DNA of 22,668 nt from CAZSLO01 sp964608025 (GTDB lineage Bacteria > Chloroflexota > Dehalococcoidia > Lucifugimonadales > CAJWER01), in the NCBI GenBank assembly GCA_964608025.1, contig CAZSLO010000002.1, forward strand, positions 1 through 22,668, in the 5' to 3' direction. Position numbers and translations under genes: made by a program. The notes under the pieces were generated by a model that had not been told where the DNA came from, made no database searches, and saw nothing but the letters and a program-made list of their open reading frames with translations. Positions 1 to 6,828 of this stretch are shown piece by piece (the first letter of the stretch is position 1; each line of letters starts with the position of its first letter).

Positions 1-1
1 C

Positions 2-265
2 GACGGGGATCTGGAATCCGACGCCAAACTGGACTCCTGGATGAAACGCTGGGTCCAAACCAGCCATCACGTGTCCGGAACATGCAAGATGGGCCCTAAA
101 TCTGACGAAATGGCAGTCGTTGATCAACTTGGAAACGTTTACGGCGTTCAGAACCTTAGGGTTGCGGACGCGTCGATTATGCCCGATTGTATAAGAGCAA
201 ACACTAATGCAACGTCACTAGCTATAGGTGAGCGTGTGGCAGATTTCATAAAGGAAGGACTTTAA
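2..265 (+). CDS. GMC-family oxidoreductase, C-terminal fragment (5' truncated by window edge)
   Basis: Only the last 87 residues are in the window; the frame is open from base 2. It carries the C-terminal GMC signature: SHHVSGTCKMG, followed by LRVADASIMP and then NTNATSLAIGERVADFI. In this FAD enzyme family, the His before xxGTxKMG and an Asn in the final N-x-N segment form the active-site pair acting on the substrate hydroxyl, and both are visible. The family oxidises alcohols or sugar hydroxyls to aldehydes or ketones. The stop lies 2 bases before the next ATG, so the two genes are almost certainly cotranscribed. The SPIE neighbour suggests a sugar or glycoside substrate, which is inference. 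Family assignment is secure; substrate unknown. Confidence 0.9.
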   Translation, partial: DGDLESDAKLDSWMKRWVQTSHHVSGTCKMGPKSDEMAVVDQLGNVYGVQNLRVADASIMPDCIRANTNATSLAIGERVADFIKEGL

Positions 266-267
266 GA

Positions 268-1119
268 ATGACAGAATCAAAATCATCATTCACCCTGAGC
301 GCATTTGGAGACGAGATTGACGATGACTTGGACAAACAGCTAGATGTGATGAAGGACCTGGGCATCGGTTACCTGGAGTTGCGAAGGGCCTGGGGAACCA
401 ATGTACTAGAGTTGACAGACCAGGAAATCAGTCGCGTGAAATCAGCCTGTGAGAATTACAAAATAAGAGTAAGTTGTATAGGAAGTCCTGTAGGAAAATC
501 AGACATACAGGAAGATATTTCTAAAACCCTTTCAGACCTTACCAGGATTCTAGAAATTGCTGGTTCGCTTGAAACGCAAAGCGTGAGAATATTCTCGTTC
601 TACCCACCTGAAGATGGACAACAGGAAGAATATGTAAAAACATCCGTTACTAGACTCGGCGCCATGGCAGAGCTCGCAGAGAAAAGTGGCAAGATCCTCT
701 TACTTGAGAATGAAAGTGGCCTAGTAGGCGACACACCAGAGCGTTGTAAAGACCTGGTCCAAGGTGTTTCAAGTTCTAGTCTAAAATTCGTCTGGGACAC
801 CGGAAATTTCCCTCACGCTGGAGTTGAGCGCCCCGTGGATCGTGGTTGGGATCTCCTTAGTGAATATACCGAGTATGTACAAGTCAAAGATGCGCACATT
901 TCAGATCGCACGATTACCGTCGCCGGCGATGGCGATGGCCAGGTGTTACAACTGCTTGAAAAACTCCAAGCCTCTGGATATAAAGGATTTCTTGCCCTAG
1001 AGCCTCATTTAAAGAAGGCCGGGCAACGTGGCGGATTCAGTGGACCCGACGGTATGGGTAGAGCTACAGAAGCTCTTCGAAGATTGATGGCCGAAGCCGG
1101 TTGCATCGAAACCAAGTGA
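268..1119 (+). CDS. Sugar phosphate isomerase/epimerase-like TIM barrel protein (SPIE 1)
   Basis: A 283-aa protein of the xylose-isomerase-like / AP-endonuclease-2-like TIM barrel superfamily, whose members isomerise, epimerise or dehydrate sugars and inositols, usually with a divalent metal. Visible barrel motifs: LGIGYLELR near residue 35, LLLENE (E147), FVWDTGN (D177), VQVKDAH (203-209) and FLALEPH (E245). The Glu/Asp/Glu metal ligands are present, but the His usually found in vHvKD is Gln205. The ATG is supported by GGAAGGA at 253-259, 8 bases upstream and inside the preceding GMC gene, which implies translational coupling. Likely works on the product of the GMC enzyme, for example a keto-sugar. 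Family good, reaction unknown. Confidence 0.85.
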   Translation: MTESKSSFTLSAFGDEIDDDLDKQLDVMKDLGIGYLELRRAWGTNVLELTDQEISRVKSACENYKIRVSCIGSPVGKSDIQEDISKTLSDLTRILEIAGSLETQSVRIFSFYPPEDGQQEEYVKTSVTRLGAMAELAEKSGKILLLENESGLVGDTPERCKDLVQGVSSSSLKFVWDTGNFPHAGVERPVDRGWDLLSEYTEYVQVKDAHISDRTITVAGDGDGQVLQLLEKLQASGYKGFLALEPHLKKAGQRGGFSGPDGMGRATEALRRLMAEAGCIETK

Positions 1120-1257
1120 TTTCCTAGGATCTAAGCTTAACCTAGACTCTTGTTTTAACCCAGTCGAACAAAACTGGTCGATTTGGGCGGTATCACTATG
1201 AGGGGTTGGGCAATTCCTGTGAAATCATTACAGCAATTTTGTATCCAGCTACCAAAC

Positions 1258-2397
1258 CTAGGATAGGACAGGTAATTGCCGACCACCCTGGAGCTCTCCT
1301 AGGAGCGTGTCATACTCTAAACGATCAATGGGTAAATTCACCTTTTCACCAATACAGCCCGAGTAGATAATAGATGCAGCTAATTCCAGGCCTTTGACTC
1401 CTTCCTCTCCAGGCGCCGACGGCTCTCGCCCTTCTAAAATCGCTTGCGCGAAATCACTGACCGCATCTTGATGATTGGCAGGCGATATCGGGAGCGGAGT
1501 GGACCCACCAGTGGAATTATCCAGCAACGGGCCATCAGTAATCTCAAGCTTGGCAAAAGGGTTGTCTTTTTCAGTAGCAGAGAATTCTCTCAGTCCTATT
1601 TCAGATTTGAAGTGCACTACTTTTTCGTCTGTTATTACAACCCCTCCTTTTTCTCCCCAAAGTTCTAGTCTAGTCTGGGAAGGCGCCTGTACAGTAGTGC
1701 AGTGAATAAATCCATGGGCGCCATTAGGATATTCTAGGAGAGCACTTGCAGAATCTTCTACTTCTATATCATGCATTAGTGCACTGACATGGCCAGTAAC
1801 AGTTACTGGCATACCTCCGAGCCATTGAAACATGTCAAGATAGTGAATCCCTTGGTTTAATAATACGCCGCCACCTTCTCCATTCCATGTGCCGCGCCAA
1901 CCACCCGAGTCATAATAGGCCTGTGAGCGGTAACTCGCTGAGTCGAGGACTGTTCTGTAAATCTCTCCAAGTTCATCATTTTCGACCAACTCGCGAATAC
2001 GCAATAACTCAGGTCGAAACCGGTTCTGATACACGACTCCTAGTGTTACTCCTGCCTTCTTGGCTGCCTCAACCATACTATCAGCCTCTGAAGGTGTTGA
2101 AGTGATGGGTTTTTCGGTCAGAACATGTTTACCTGCTGAGAAAGCCTGTAGAGCAACAGAAAGATGAAGAGGATGAGGAGTTGCAACGGTAATCGCAACA
2201 ATTTCTGGATCAGCCAATAGATCATCTAGTGAACCATAAAACTGGGCGCCGTATTCAGTGGCCTGCTGTTTGGCAACTTCAGAATTCAGATCATGGACAG
2301 CCACCAGCCGAGTGTTACTTAATGTAGCAACCTCATCTGCATGCTTTTGGCCAATAACCCCTGATGAACCTACGACTCCGATACCTAATCTATCCAC
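1258..2397 (-). CDS. Gfo/Idh/MocA family NAD(P)-dependent oxidoreductase
   Basis: A 379-aa dehydrogenase with an N-terminal Rossmann fold (IGVVGSSGVIGQKH, residues 6-19, with one more residue than the usual GxGxxG spacing) and the family motif TEKPITS with catalytic-type Lys96. The C-terminal domain has GGGVLLNQGIHYLDMFQWLGG-type residues, including His185 and Asp188; Asn181 stands where many members have Asp. Family members oxidise or reduce sugar, inositol or glycoside hydroxyls. The start is GTG with AGGAG 6 bases upstream. It is last of a minus-strand operon, 16 bases after SPIE 2, so it probably acts in the same sugar pathway. Confident family, unknown substrate. Confidence 0.9.
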   Translation of the reverse strand: MDRLGIGVVGSSGVIGQKHADEVATLSNTRLVAVHDLNSEVAKQQATEYGAQFYGSLDDLLADPEIVAITVATPHPLHLSVALQAFSAGKHVLTEKPITSTPSEADSMVEAAKKAGVTLGVVYQNRFRPELLRIRELVENDELGEIYRTVLDSASYRSQAYYDSGGWRGTWNGEGGGVLLNQGIHYLDMFQWLGGMPVTVTGHVSALMHDIEVEDSASALLEYPNGAHGFIHCTTVQAPSQTRLELWGEKGGVVITDEKVVHFKSEIGLREFSATEKDNPFAKLEITDGPLLDNSTGGSTPLPISPANHQDAVSDFAQAILEGREPSAPGEEGVKGLELAASIIYSGCIGEKVNLPIDRLEYDTLLGELQGGRQLPVLS

Positions 2398-2413
2398 AAT
2401 TTGCTCCTAATTC

Positions 2414-3199
2414 CTATATGTTTGAGAGCGCTTCCTTCATTTGGCTTATTACTCTTGGCACCCCGATCTTCGGATCCTCGTCTTCTTCGAACTCTAGGTT
2501 AAGGTACCCTCTATATCCCGCCTTGGAAAGGACAGATATAACCTTATTTATATCAACCGATCGCGGTCCATCTGGTGTCATCATCGAAACCTTATGATGT
2601 GCAGTTACGGACAGATTTGCTACTCTTCGCATTCCCTCATACGGATCTACATCGGGATCCTGTCCATAGTTTCCAGTATCGAGATTTACTCGTAGCCATT
2701 CAGAATCAACCGCTTCAATTAATCGAATTACCTGTGTTGAAGTTGTGGTAATACCCCCGTGATTTTCGAGCGCCATAACAACCCCGTTATCTTCCGCAAC
2801 CGGGACACATTCCCTGAGCGCTTCTACAGCCCACTGGAAGGCCTCTTCATCCGTGTGTCCATCTGGTGTAATACCAGCAAAAACTCTTAGTTCTGGTGCT
2901 CCAAGAATCACAGAATTTTTAATCCAATCCTTGACCATTTCAACCTGCTCTGCCCGTTCATCATCATCGGCTAAAGTTAGCTTGCTACCTACAGCTGCAC
3001 CAGATACATCAATCCCGCTTACCAGGCAGTGCCTCTTAAGCGAATTCAGGTATTTGGGATCAGTAGTTGGAAAATAATAAGAGGTTAATTCGACTCCTTC
3101 TACACCCAAATCAGCCACAGTATCTATGAATTCCTCGAGTTTCATTTCACCCGAAAGCAAATATTGTCGATATGAATACGCGCAGCAACCAATTTTCAA
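2414..3199 (-). CDS. Sugar phosphate isomerase/epimerase-like TIM barrel protein (SPIE 2)
   Basis: A 261-aa xylose-isomerase-like TIM barrel protein. It begins KIGCCAYSYRQYLLSGEMKLEEF and shows LGVEGVELTSYY (31-42), VVMALENHGG (E145), RVNLDTGNYG (D174), TAHHKVS (H201/H202) and YLNLEFEEDEDP (E236). The complete Glu/Asp/His/Glu metal set makes it the most canonical SPIE copy here. It starts at TTG, which is convincing because AGGAGG (plus-strand 3208-3213) lies 8 bases upstream, overlapping the last codons of SPIE 1b (3204-3974). The order in the operon is SPIE, SPIE, Gfo/Idh/MocA. It probably acts as isomerase, epimerase or lyase on a keto-sugar or glycoside; the specific reaction cannot be told. 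Confidence 0.86.
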   Translation of the reverse strand: MKIGCCAYSYRQYLLSGEMKLEEFIDTVADLGVEGVELTSYYFPTTDPKYLNSLKRHCLVSGIDVSGAAVGSKLTLADDDERAEQVEMVKDWIKNSVILGAPELRVFAGITPDGHTDEEAFQWAVEALRECVPVAEDNGVVMALENHGGITTTSTQVIRLIEAVDSEWLRVNLDTGNYGQDPDVDPYEGMRRVANLSVTAHHKVSMMTPDGPRSVDINKVISVLSKAGYRGYLNLEFEEDEDPKIGVPRVISQMKEALSNI

Positions 3200-3203
3200 G
3201 ACT

Positions 3204-3974
3204 CTATCCTCCTAGTTCTCTCATTAAGGCATTGTAGTATCGTAGAAATGTGTCCGGCTCCAGGCTTTCTTCCGCGATTTCCGCGAGGCAATATCCTTCG
3301 TATCCGGATTGATCTAGTAACCCAAAGAGTTCCCGGTAAGGATACTCCTCGTTCCATAAATTGTTAATGTGTACCGACATCAGCCAAGGCCTCAAAAGGT
3401 TGAAATATTGTAGAACAGATCCGTCTACAACATCTGCAGGATTGGAATTCCAGCAGACTCCTACCTTGGGGTGGTCAGCGATTTCCATAATCTTTTCTAT
3501 GTAAGGAGGGTGGCTGGTACCGATTCCGTGGACTTCAAGCCACACAGCCACACCTGTTTCTTCGGCAGCTTCCCCACAGCTTCGAAGCGCCTGTCCGATC
3601 TGGTTCAATGTAGTTTCTTTCGAAACCCCCTTGTCCTCGTGAAATCCATTAGGTCTTACTTTAACTCCAATCGCGCCGATATCTTCAGCTAACTGGATAT
3701 ACTTCTTGGTCTCCTCTATATTGGCAGCTACATTCTCCTGGTCCCTTGAATGATATTCACATGTGCTACCCAGACTAAGTTGCTGAATCTCGGACTGCCT
3801 GAAGAATTCTCTGACAGCCTTACGTTCTTCAGTTCCCATGGAGATCTCAACACCATGGCCGTGTGTCGTACGAAGCTCAACAGCGGCAATGCCATGAGAG
3901 CTACATCGTTCGGCAATCGTATCTAAATCCCAGGATTTCGCGAGGTTATAAGTTACTAGTCCAAGCTTAACCAT
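3204..3974 (-). CDS. Sugar phosphate isomerase/epimerase-like TIM barrel protein with altered metal ligand (SPIE 1b)
   Basis: A 256-aa TIM barrel protein, first gene of the three-gene minus-strand operon. Barrel motifs: GIAAVELRTTHG, VKVRPNGFHEDKG, VAVWLEVHG (E147), VGVCWNSNPADV (N176), MSVHINNLW (H202) and YCLAEIAEE (E232). The position normally held by the metal-binding Asp (WDtgN) is Asn176, so metal affinity or chemistry may differ from SPIE 2. The frame is open upstream to 4010, but the ATG at 3974 is preferred because AGAGGAG lies 6 bases before it and the barrel's first strand follows at once. Four bases separate its stop from the next start. Non-identical tandem SPIE genes can encode heteromeric enzymes, as in C-glycoside deglycosidases; that parallel is inference. 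Confidence 0.82.
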   Translation of the reverse strand: MVKLGLVTYNLAKSWDLDTIAERCSSHGIAAVELRTTHGHGVEISMGTEERKAVREFFRQSEIQQLSLGSTCEYHSRDQENVAANIEETKKYIQLAEDIGAIGVKVRPNGFHEDKGVSKETTLNQIGQALRSCGEAAEETGVAVWLEVHGIGTSHPPYIEKIMEIADHPKVGVCWNSNPADVVDGSVLQYFNLLRPWLMSVHINNLWNEEYPYRELFGLLDQSGYEGYCLAEIAEESLEPDTFLRYYNALMRELGG

Positions 3975-3980
3975 GAGGTT

Positions 3981-3987
3981 CTCCTCT
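3981..3987 (-). promoter_or_regulatory. Shine-Dalgarno site that fixes the start of the 3204-3974 gene
   Basis: Read on the minus strand this is AGAGGAG, 6 bases before the ATG at 3974. The in-frame start further upstream at 4010 has no comparable site, so translation probably begins at 3974, giving a protein 12 residues shorter than the longest frame. Confidence 0.75.
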
Positions 3988-4010
3988 AATGACTCGTTCA
4001 GGTAAGTCAA

Positions 4011-4098
4011 TCAGGTCGAATGCTACCATTAGCCCTCAAACCTGTCTAACAATAATTGATTTTCATTTGCCGTTTTCATGCTCCCGATTTCAACCTGA
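4011..4098. repeat. Spaced inverted repeat in the divergent intergenic region
   Basis: TCAGGTCGAA at 4011-4020 and TTCAACCTGA at 4089-4098 are inverted copies matching at 9 of 10 positions. A partial third copy of the ACCTG core lies near 4040. They sit between the divergent SPIE operon and the metallohydrolase gene, where a shared regulator would bind. Seen directly; the operator role is inference, and pairs of 10-mers can arise by chance. Confidence 0.35.
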
Positions 4099-4140
4099 CC
4101 CCAGAAAAATAGACTCAATAAAAATCCACTGCTTGAAACC

Positions 4141-4169
4141 TTGTACGTGGGCCACCTAAACTGTAAATC
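4141..4169 (+). promoter_or_regulatory. Candidate sigma-70-type promoter for the metallohydrolase gene
   Basis: TTGTAC (4141-4146) and TAAATC (4164-4169) are separated by 17 bases. Transcription would start near 4176, leaving a leader of about 22 bases with the SD at 4187-4191 and the ATG at 4199. This agrees with the shorter start and makes the upstream ATG at 4178 unlikely. The -10 box is imperfect, so the call is tentative. Confidence 0.35.
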
Positions 4170-4186
4170 TACCAAAAATGGACTTT

Positions 4187-4191
4187 AGGAG
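4187..4191 (+). promoter_or_regulatory. Shine-Dalgarno site that fixes the metallohydrolase start
   Basis: AGGAG lies 7 bases before the ATG at 4199. The in-frame ATG at 4178 has only A-rich sequence upstream, so 4199 is the better start. Confidence 0.7.
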
Positions 4192-4198
4192 TACTCCA

Positions 4199-6772
4199 AT
4201 GTTGGACTATGAACCGATAGACATCTCACAATGGTGCAACAAGAACATCAATGTTCTCGATATCGAGAATGGCCCAACAAACAGTAGATGGAGTCCAATC
4301 GTTGGAGCTACCCGAGGTACCCCGTTGGAACAGTCTGCGGATAGGCCTCCTATAGGAAATGTTTCATTCCGCGGCCTACCGTTTCTAATAGGAAATCCAG
4401 ATCCTGGTATTGGAAATAATCACCTCGTAGTACTCGGGGGGGAAACTGGTGAGATAAGTATCCCGATAGGCCAGCCTGCAACTTATATTATCATCGCGCA
4501 CCGCTTAATAAAGAGCGAGGTCCCAACTGGCGGTCGTCTTGGAATCGAAGTTGCAGACTACGTGCTAAAGCACTCGGACGGCAGAAAAACCGAGGCAACC
4601 ATTCGCGAAAGATTCGAGATCGTTGCTCTCCCGGGCCCAAAGGATATTCCAGGAGTCCCAGGATCACCATATCTAGCCTTTACCGATGAAAATGCAAAGC
4701 TAGCCCCTAGATACGAGGGGGACTGGGATTCGGCCGGGCGGCGTCAAACTGAAGCGGAGGGAGCCAAGGCACATTGGTTCTACCTGTGGGCATTCAAGAA
4801 CCCGGTTCCGGAACTATCTATAGAGTCATTTGAGATAATCCCTAAAGGCCCTAATTTCGCTATTGGAGGATTGACTTTAAGTCACGTCAAAGAGTTTCCG
4901 TTTGCACGCGAGGGACGTAGGCCAGTACGAATTACTTTGACCAATGAAACTGATGCTGAAAAACCATTTGACCTGGATGTAAGTGTAGACAGGGGAGACA
5001 CGACCTATGTACATCCATTGCCAGGGGCGGATAAAGAAGCATTTCTGTCTGATAACTACAAGGGTTACGGAGAAAAACAGAACGATCAGTCTAGCCCAGC
5101 CTACGCAGAGATTTCGGCAATACCATCGGCAACGGTAACTGTTAAGCATGGTGATGAAGAAGTTGGCTCAGTCAAATGGGATGATGTCACAAAAGGATCA
5201 GCCTCAACTCCAAGAATGAAAATAGAGATGATAGATCCTGGAAAGAACTGGGTCAGGGTGAAAGTGGTGGACGACGAAACAGGCCAGCCCGTTCCTTGTC
5301 GGGTCCACTTCAGATCACCTGAAGGTGTTCCTTATCAGCCACATGGACACCATAATCAAGTCAACTCCAATCTTGGTACCTGGCACGTTGATGTAGGCGG
5401 CGATACCCGCCTAGGACAGATCACATACGCTTACATCGATGGCAAATGTGAAGGCTGGCTACCGAGAGGAGAAGTGATCGTAGACGTTGCACGTGGATTT
5501 GAGTACGAACCACTTCGGGAAAATATGACTATAAGGCCCGGGCAGCAGGAGTTGAATTTACGCCTTAAGAGATGGACGAACATGAATAAACTCGGCTGGT
5601 TCAGCGGCGACTCCCACGTGCACTTCCTGGGAACACAGGGTGCTCATTCTGAGGCACTGGGCGAAGATCTTAACGTAGTCAACTTGCTCCAGTCCCAATG
5701 GGGTAGCCTCTTTACAAATACCGAGGACTTCACAGGGGAACCAAGCATATCCCAAACCGGTAACAGCATCGTATACACCTCGCAGGAGAACAGGCAACAT
5801 TTCATGGGCCACATGATCCTCTGGGGACTGAAAGAACCAGTAATGCCATGGTGTAGTGACGGGCTTGGAGAGGGAGAAATTGGCGGAACTATGGAAACCA
5901 CTCTCGCCGACTGGGCAGATAAAACTCACGCCCAGGGAGGATATGTAATTAATCCTCACTTCCCTAATCCTAACGGCGAACCAGCAGCTTTAGTAGCCAC
6001 AGGCAGGCTGGACGGCATAGAAATGATCAGGAAAAACCCCTTTAACCACAGCGAATATTATAGATACCTCAACTGTGGATACCGGCTACCCTTGGTCGGT
6101 GGGACAGACAAAATGTCAAGCGACGTACCAGTAGGATTGTATAGAACCTACGCACGTATAGGCGAAAACGAATTCACATATGATAATTGGTGCAAGGCAG
6201 TCGCGGCTGGACGAACGATCTTGAGTGGTGGTCCGATCATGCATTTATCAGTCGATGGGCATGATATCGGAGACACGCTTAAACTATCTGGGGCAGGTAC
6301 AGTCGAGTTAGAAGCGTGGACCGAGAGCATTCTCCCAATTAATACTCTCCAGATCATCCAAGAAGGCAAGGTAATCGCATCTGTTGAATCAAAAGAAGGT
6401 ACAAGACGTCTTGAGATCAAGGAGAAGGTCAGGATCGATAGCAATACCTGGATCGGGGCTCGATGTGGCGGACCCGAATACGATGGGCTGGTTCATTACG
6501 ATTCATGGGAACGAGGAGTATTCGCTCACACATCCCCGATATACATCTCCGTCGGCGGGGAATGGGAAATGTATAACGAAGATACATTCCAGTACATGTT
6601 AACAATGATAGAAGGCGATCTTGCCTATATACGGGAAAGTTCGGGACAACACACCCATGGAATGGTTACCCATCATCATGGCGAAGACGACCATATCGCA
6701 TACCTGGAGCGTCCATTCATAGAAGCACGTGATGCAATAAATACACGCATGGCTCGCCTAGGACTAGTTTGA
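4199..6772 (+). CDS. CehA/McbA-like PHP-type metallohydrolase, large
   Basis: A protein of 857 aa from ATG 4199 (864 aa if ATG 4178 were used). Roughly the first 460 residues look beta-rich; then WFSGDSHVHFLG (DSHVH at 471-475) begins a PHP-type metal-dependent hydrolase domain. Further likely ligands are the His in YVINPHFPNP and the Asp in VGGTDKMSS. This architecture matches the CehA/McbA family, named after carbaryl hydrolases that split carbamate or ester bonds; homologues are common in uncultured bacteria with unknown substrates. No clear signal peptide, so cytoplasmic action is likely. The C-terminus has a His-rich run (bases 6647-6694). Transcribed divergently from the SPIE operon, suggesting co-regulation. 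Family likely, substrate unknown. Confidence 0.78.
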   Translation: MLDYEPIDISQWCNKNINVLDIENGPTNSRWSPIVGATRGTPLEQSADRPPIGNVSFRGLPFLIGNPDPGIGNNHLVVLGGETGEISIPIGQPATYIIIAHRLIKSEVPTGGRLGIEVADYVLKHSDGRKTEATIRERFEIVALPGPKDIPGVPGSPYLAFTDENAKLAPRYEGDWDSAGRRQTEAEGAKAHWFYLWAFKNPVPELSIESFEIIPKGPNFAIGGLTLSHVKEFPFAREGRRPVRITLTNETDAEKPFDLDVSVDRGDTTYVHPLPGADKEAFLSDNYKGYGEKQNDQSSPAYAEISAIPSATVTVKHGDEEVGSVKWDDVTKGSASTPRMKIEMIDPGKNWVRVKVVDDETGQPVPCRVHFRSPEGVPYQPHGHHNQVNSNLGTWHVDVGGDTRLGQITYAYIDGKCEGWLPRGEVIVDVARGFEYEPLRENMTIRPGQQELNLRLKRWTNMNKLGWFSGDSHVHFLGTQGAHSEALGEDLNVVNLLQSQWGSLFTNTEDFTGEPSISQTGNSIVYTSQENRQHFMGHMILWGLKEPVMPWCSDGLGEGEIGGTMETTLADWADKTHAQGGYVINPHFPNPNGEPAALVATGRLDGIEMIRKNPFNHSEYYRYLNCGYRLPLVGGTDKMSSDVPVGLYRTYARIGENEFTYDNWCKAVAAGRTILSGGPIMHLSVDGHDIGDTLKLSGAGTVELEAWTESILPINTLQIIQEGKVIASVESKEGTRRLEIKEKVRIDSNTWIGARCGGPEYDGLVHYDSWERGVFAHTSPIYISVGGEWEMYNEDTFQYMLTMIEGDLAYIRESSGQHTHGMVTHHHGEDDHIAYLERPFIEARDAINTRMARLGLV

Positions 6773-6787
6773 TCAACAACGTGAATT

Positions 6788-6827
6788 CCTAGTTCAACTG
6801 GTAAAAATACGCCTGGATTGAACTGGG
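6788..6827. terminator. Candidate bidirectional terminator hairpin between convergent genes
   Basis: CCTAGTTCAA (6788-6797) and TTGAACTGGG (6818-6827) form a 10-bp stem with one G-U pair and a 20-base loop. It lies 15 bases after the metallohydrolase stop and next to the stop of the convergent dehydrogenase gene. The U-tract is short (TTT) and the loop long, so it may be a weak terminator or only a 3'-end stabilising hairpin. Confidence 0.4.
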
Positions 6828-6828
6828 T

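Noticed and set aside
600..800. Minus-strand frame of 66 codons inside SPIE 1
   Set aside because: Wholly inside a well-supported gene on the other strand, with no recognisable domain and low-complexity Ser/Pro-rich composition.
1120..1257. Possible terminator between convergent SPIE 1 and Gfo/Idh/MocA genes (CCAGT/ACTGG near 1161-1178)
   Set aside because: Stem of only 5 bp and no adjacent U-tract; not distinguishable from chance.
3471..3692. Plus-strand frame inside the 3204-3974 SPIE gene
   Set aside because: Antisense shadow without domain, within a gene whose start, SD and barrel motifs are clear.
5558..5959. 133-codon minus-strand frame inside the metallohydrolase gene
   Set aside because: Antisense shadow of a strongly supported coding region; no domain or plausible SD.
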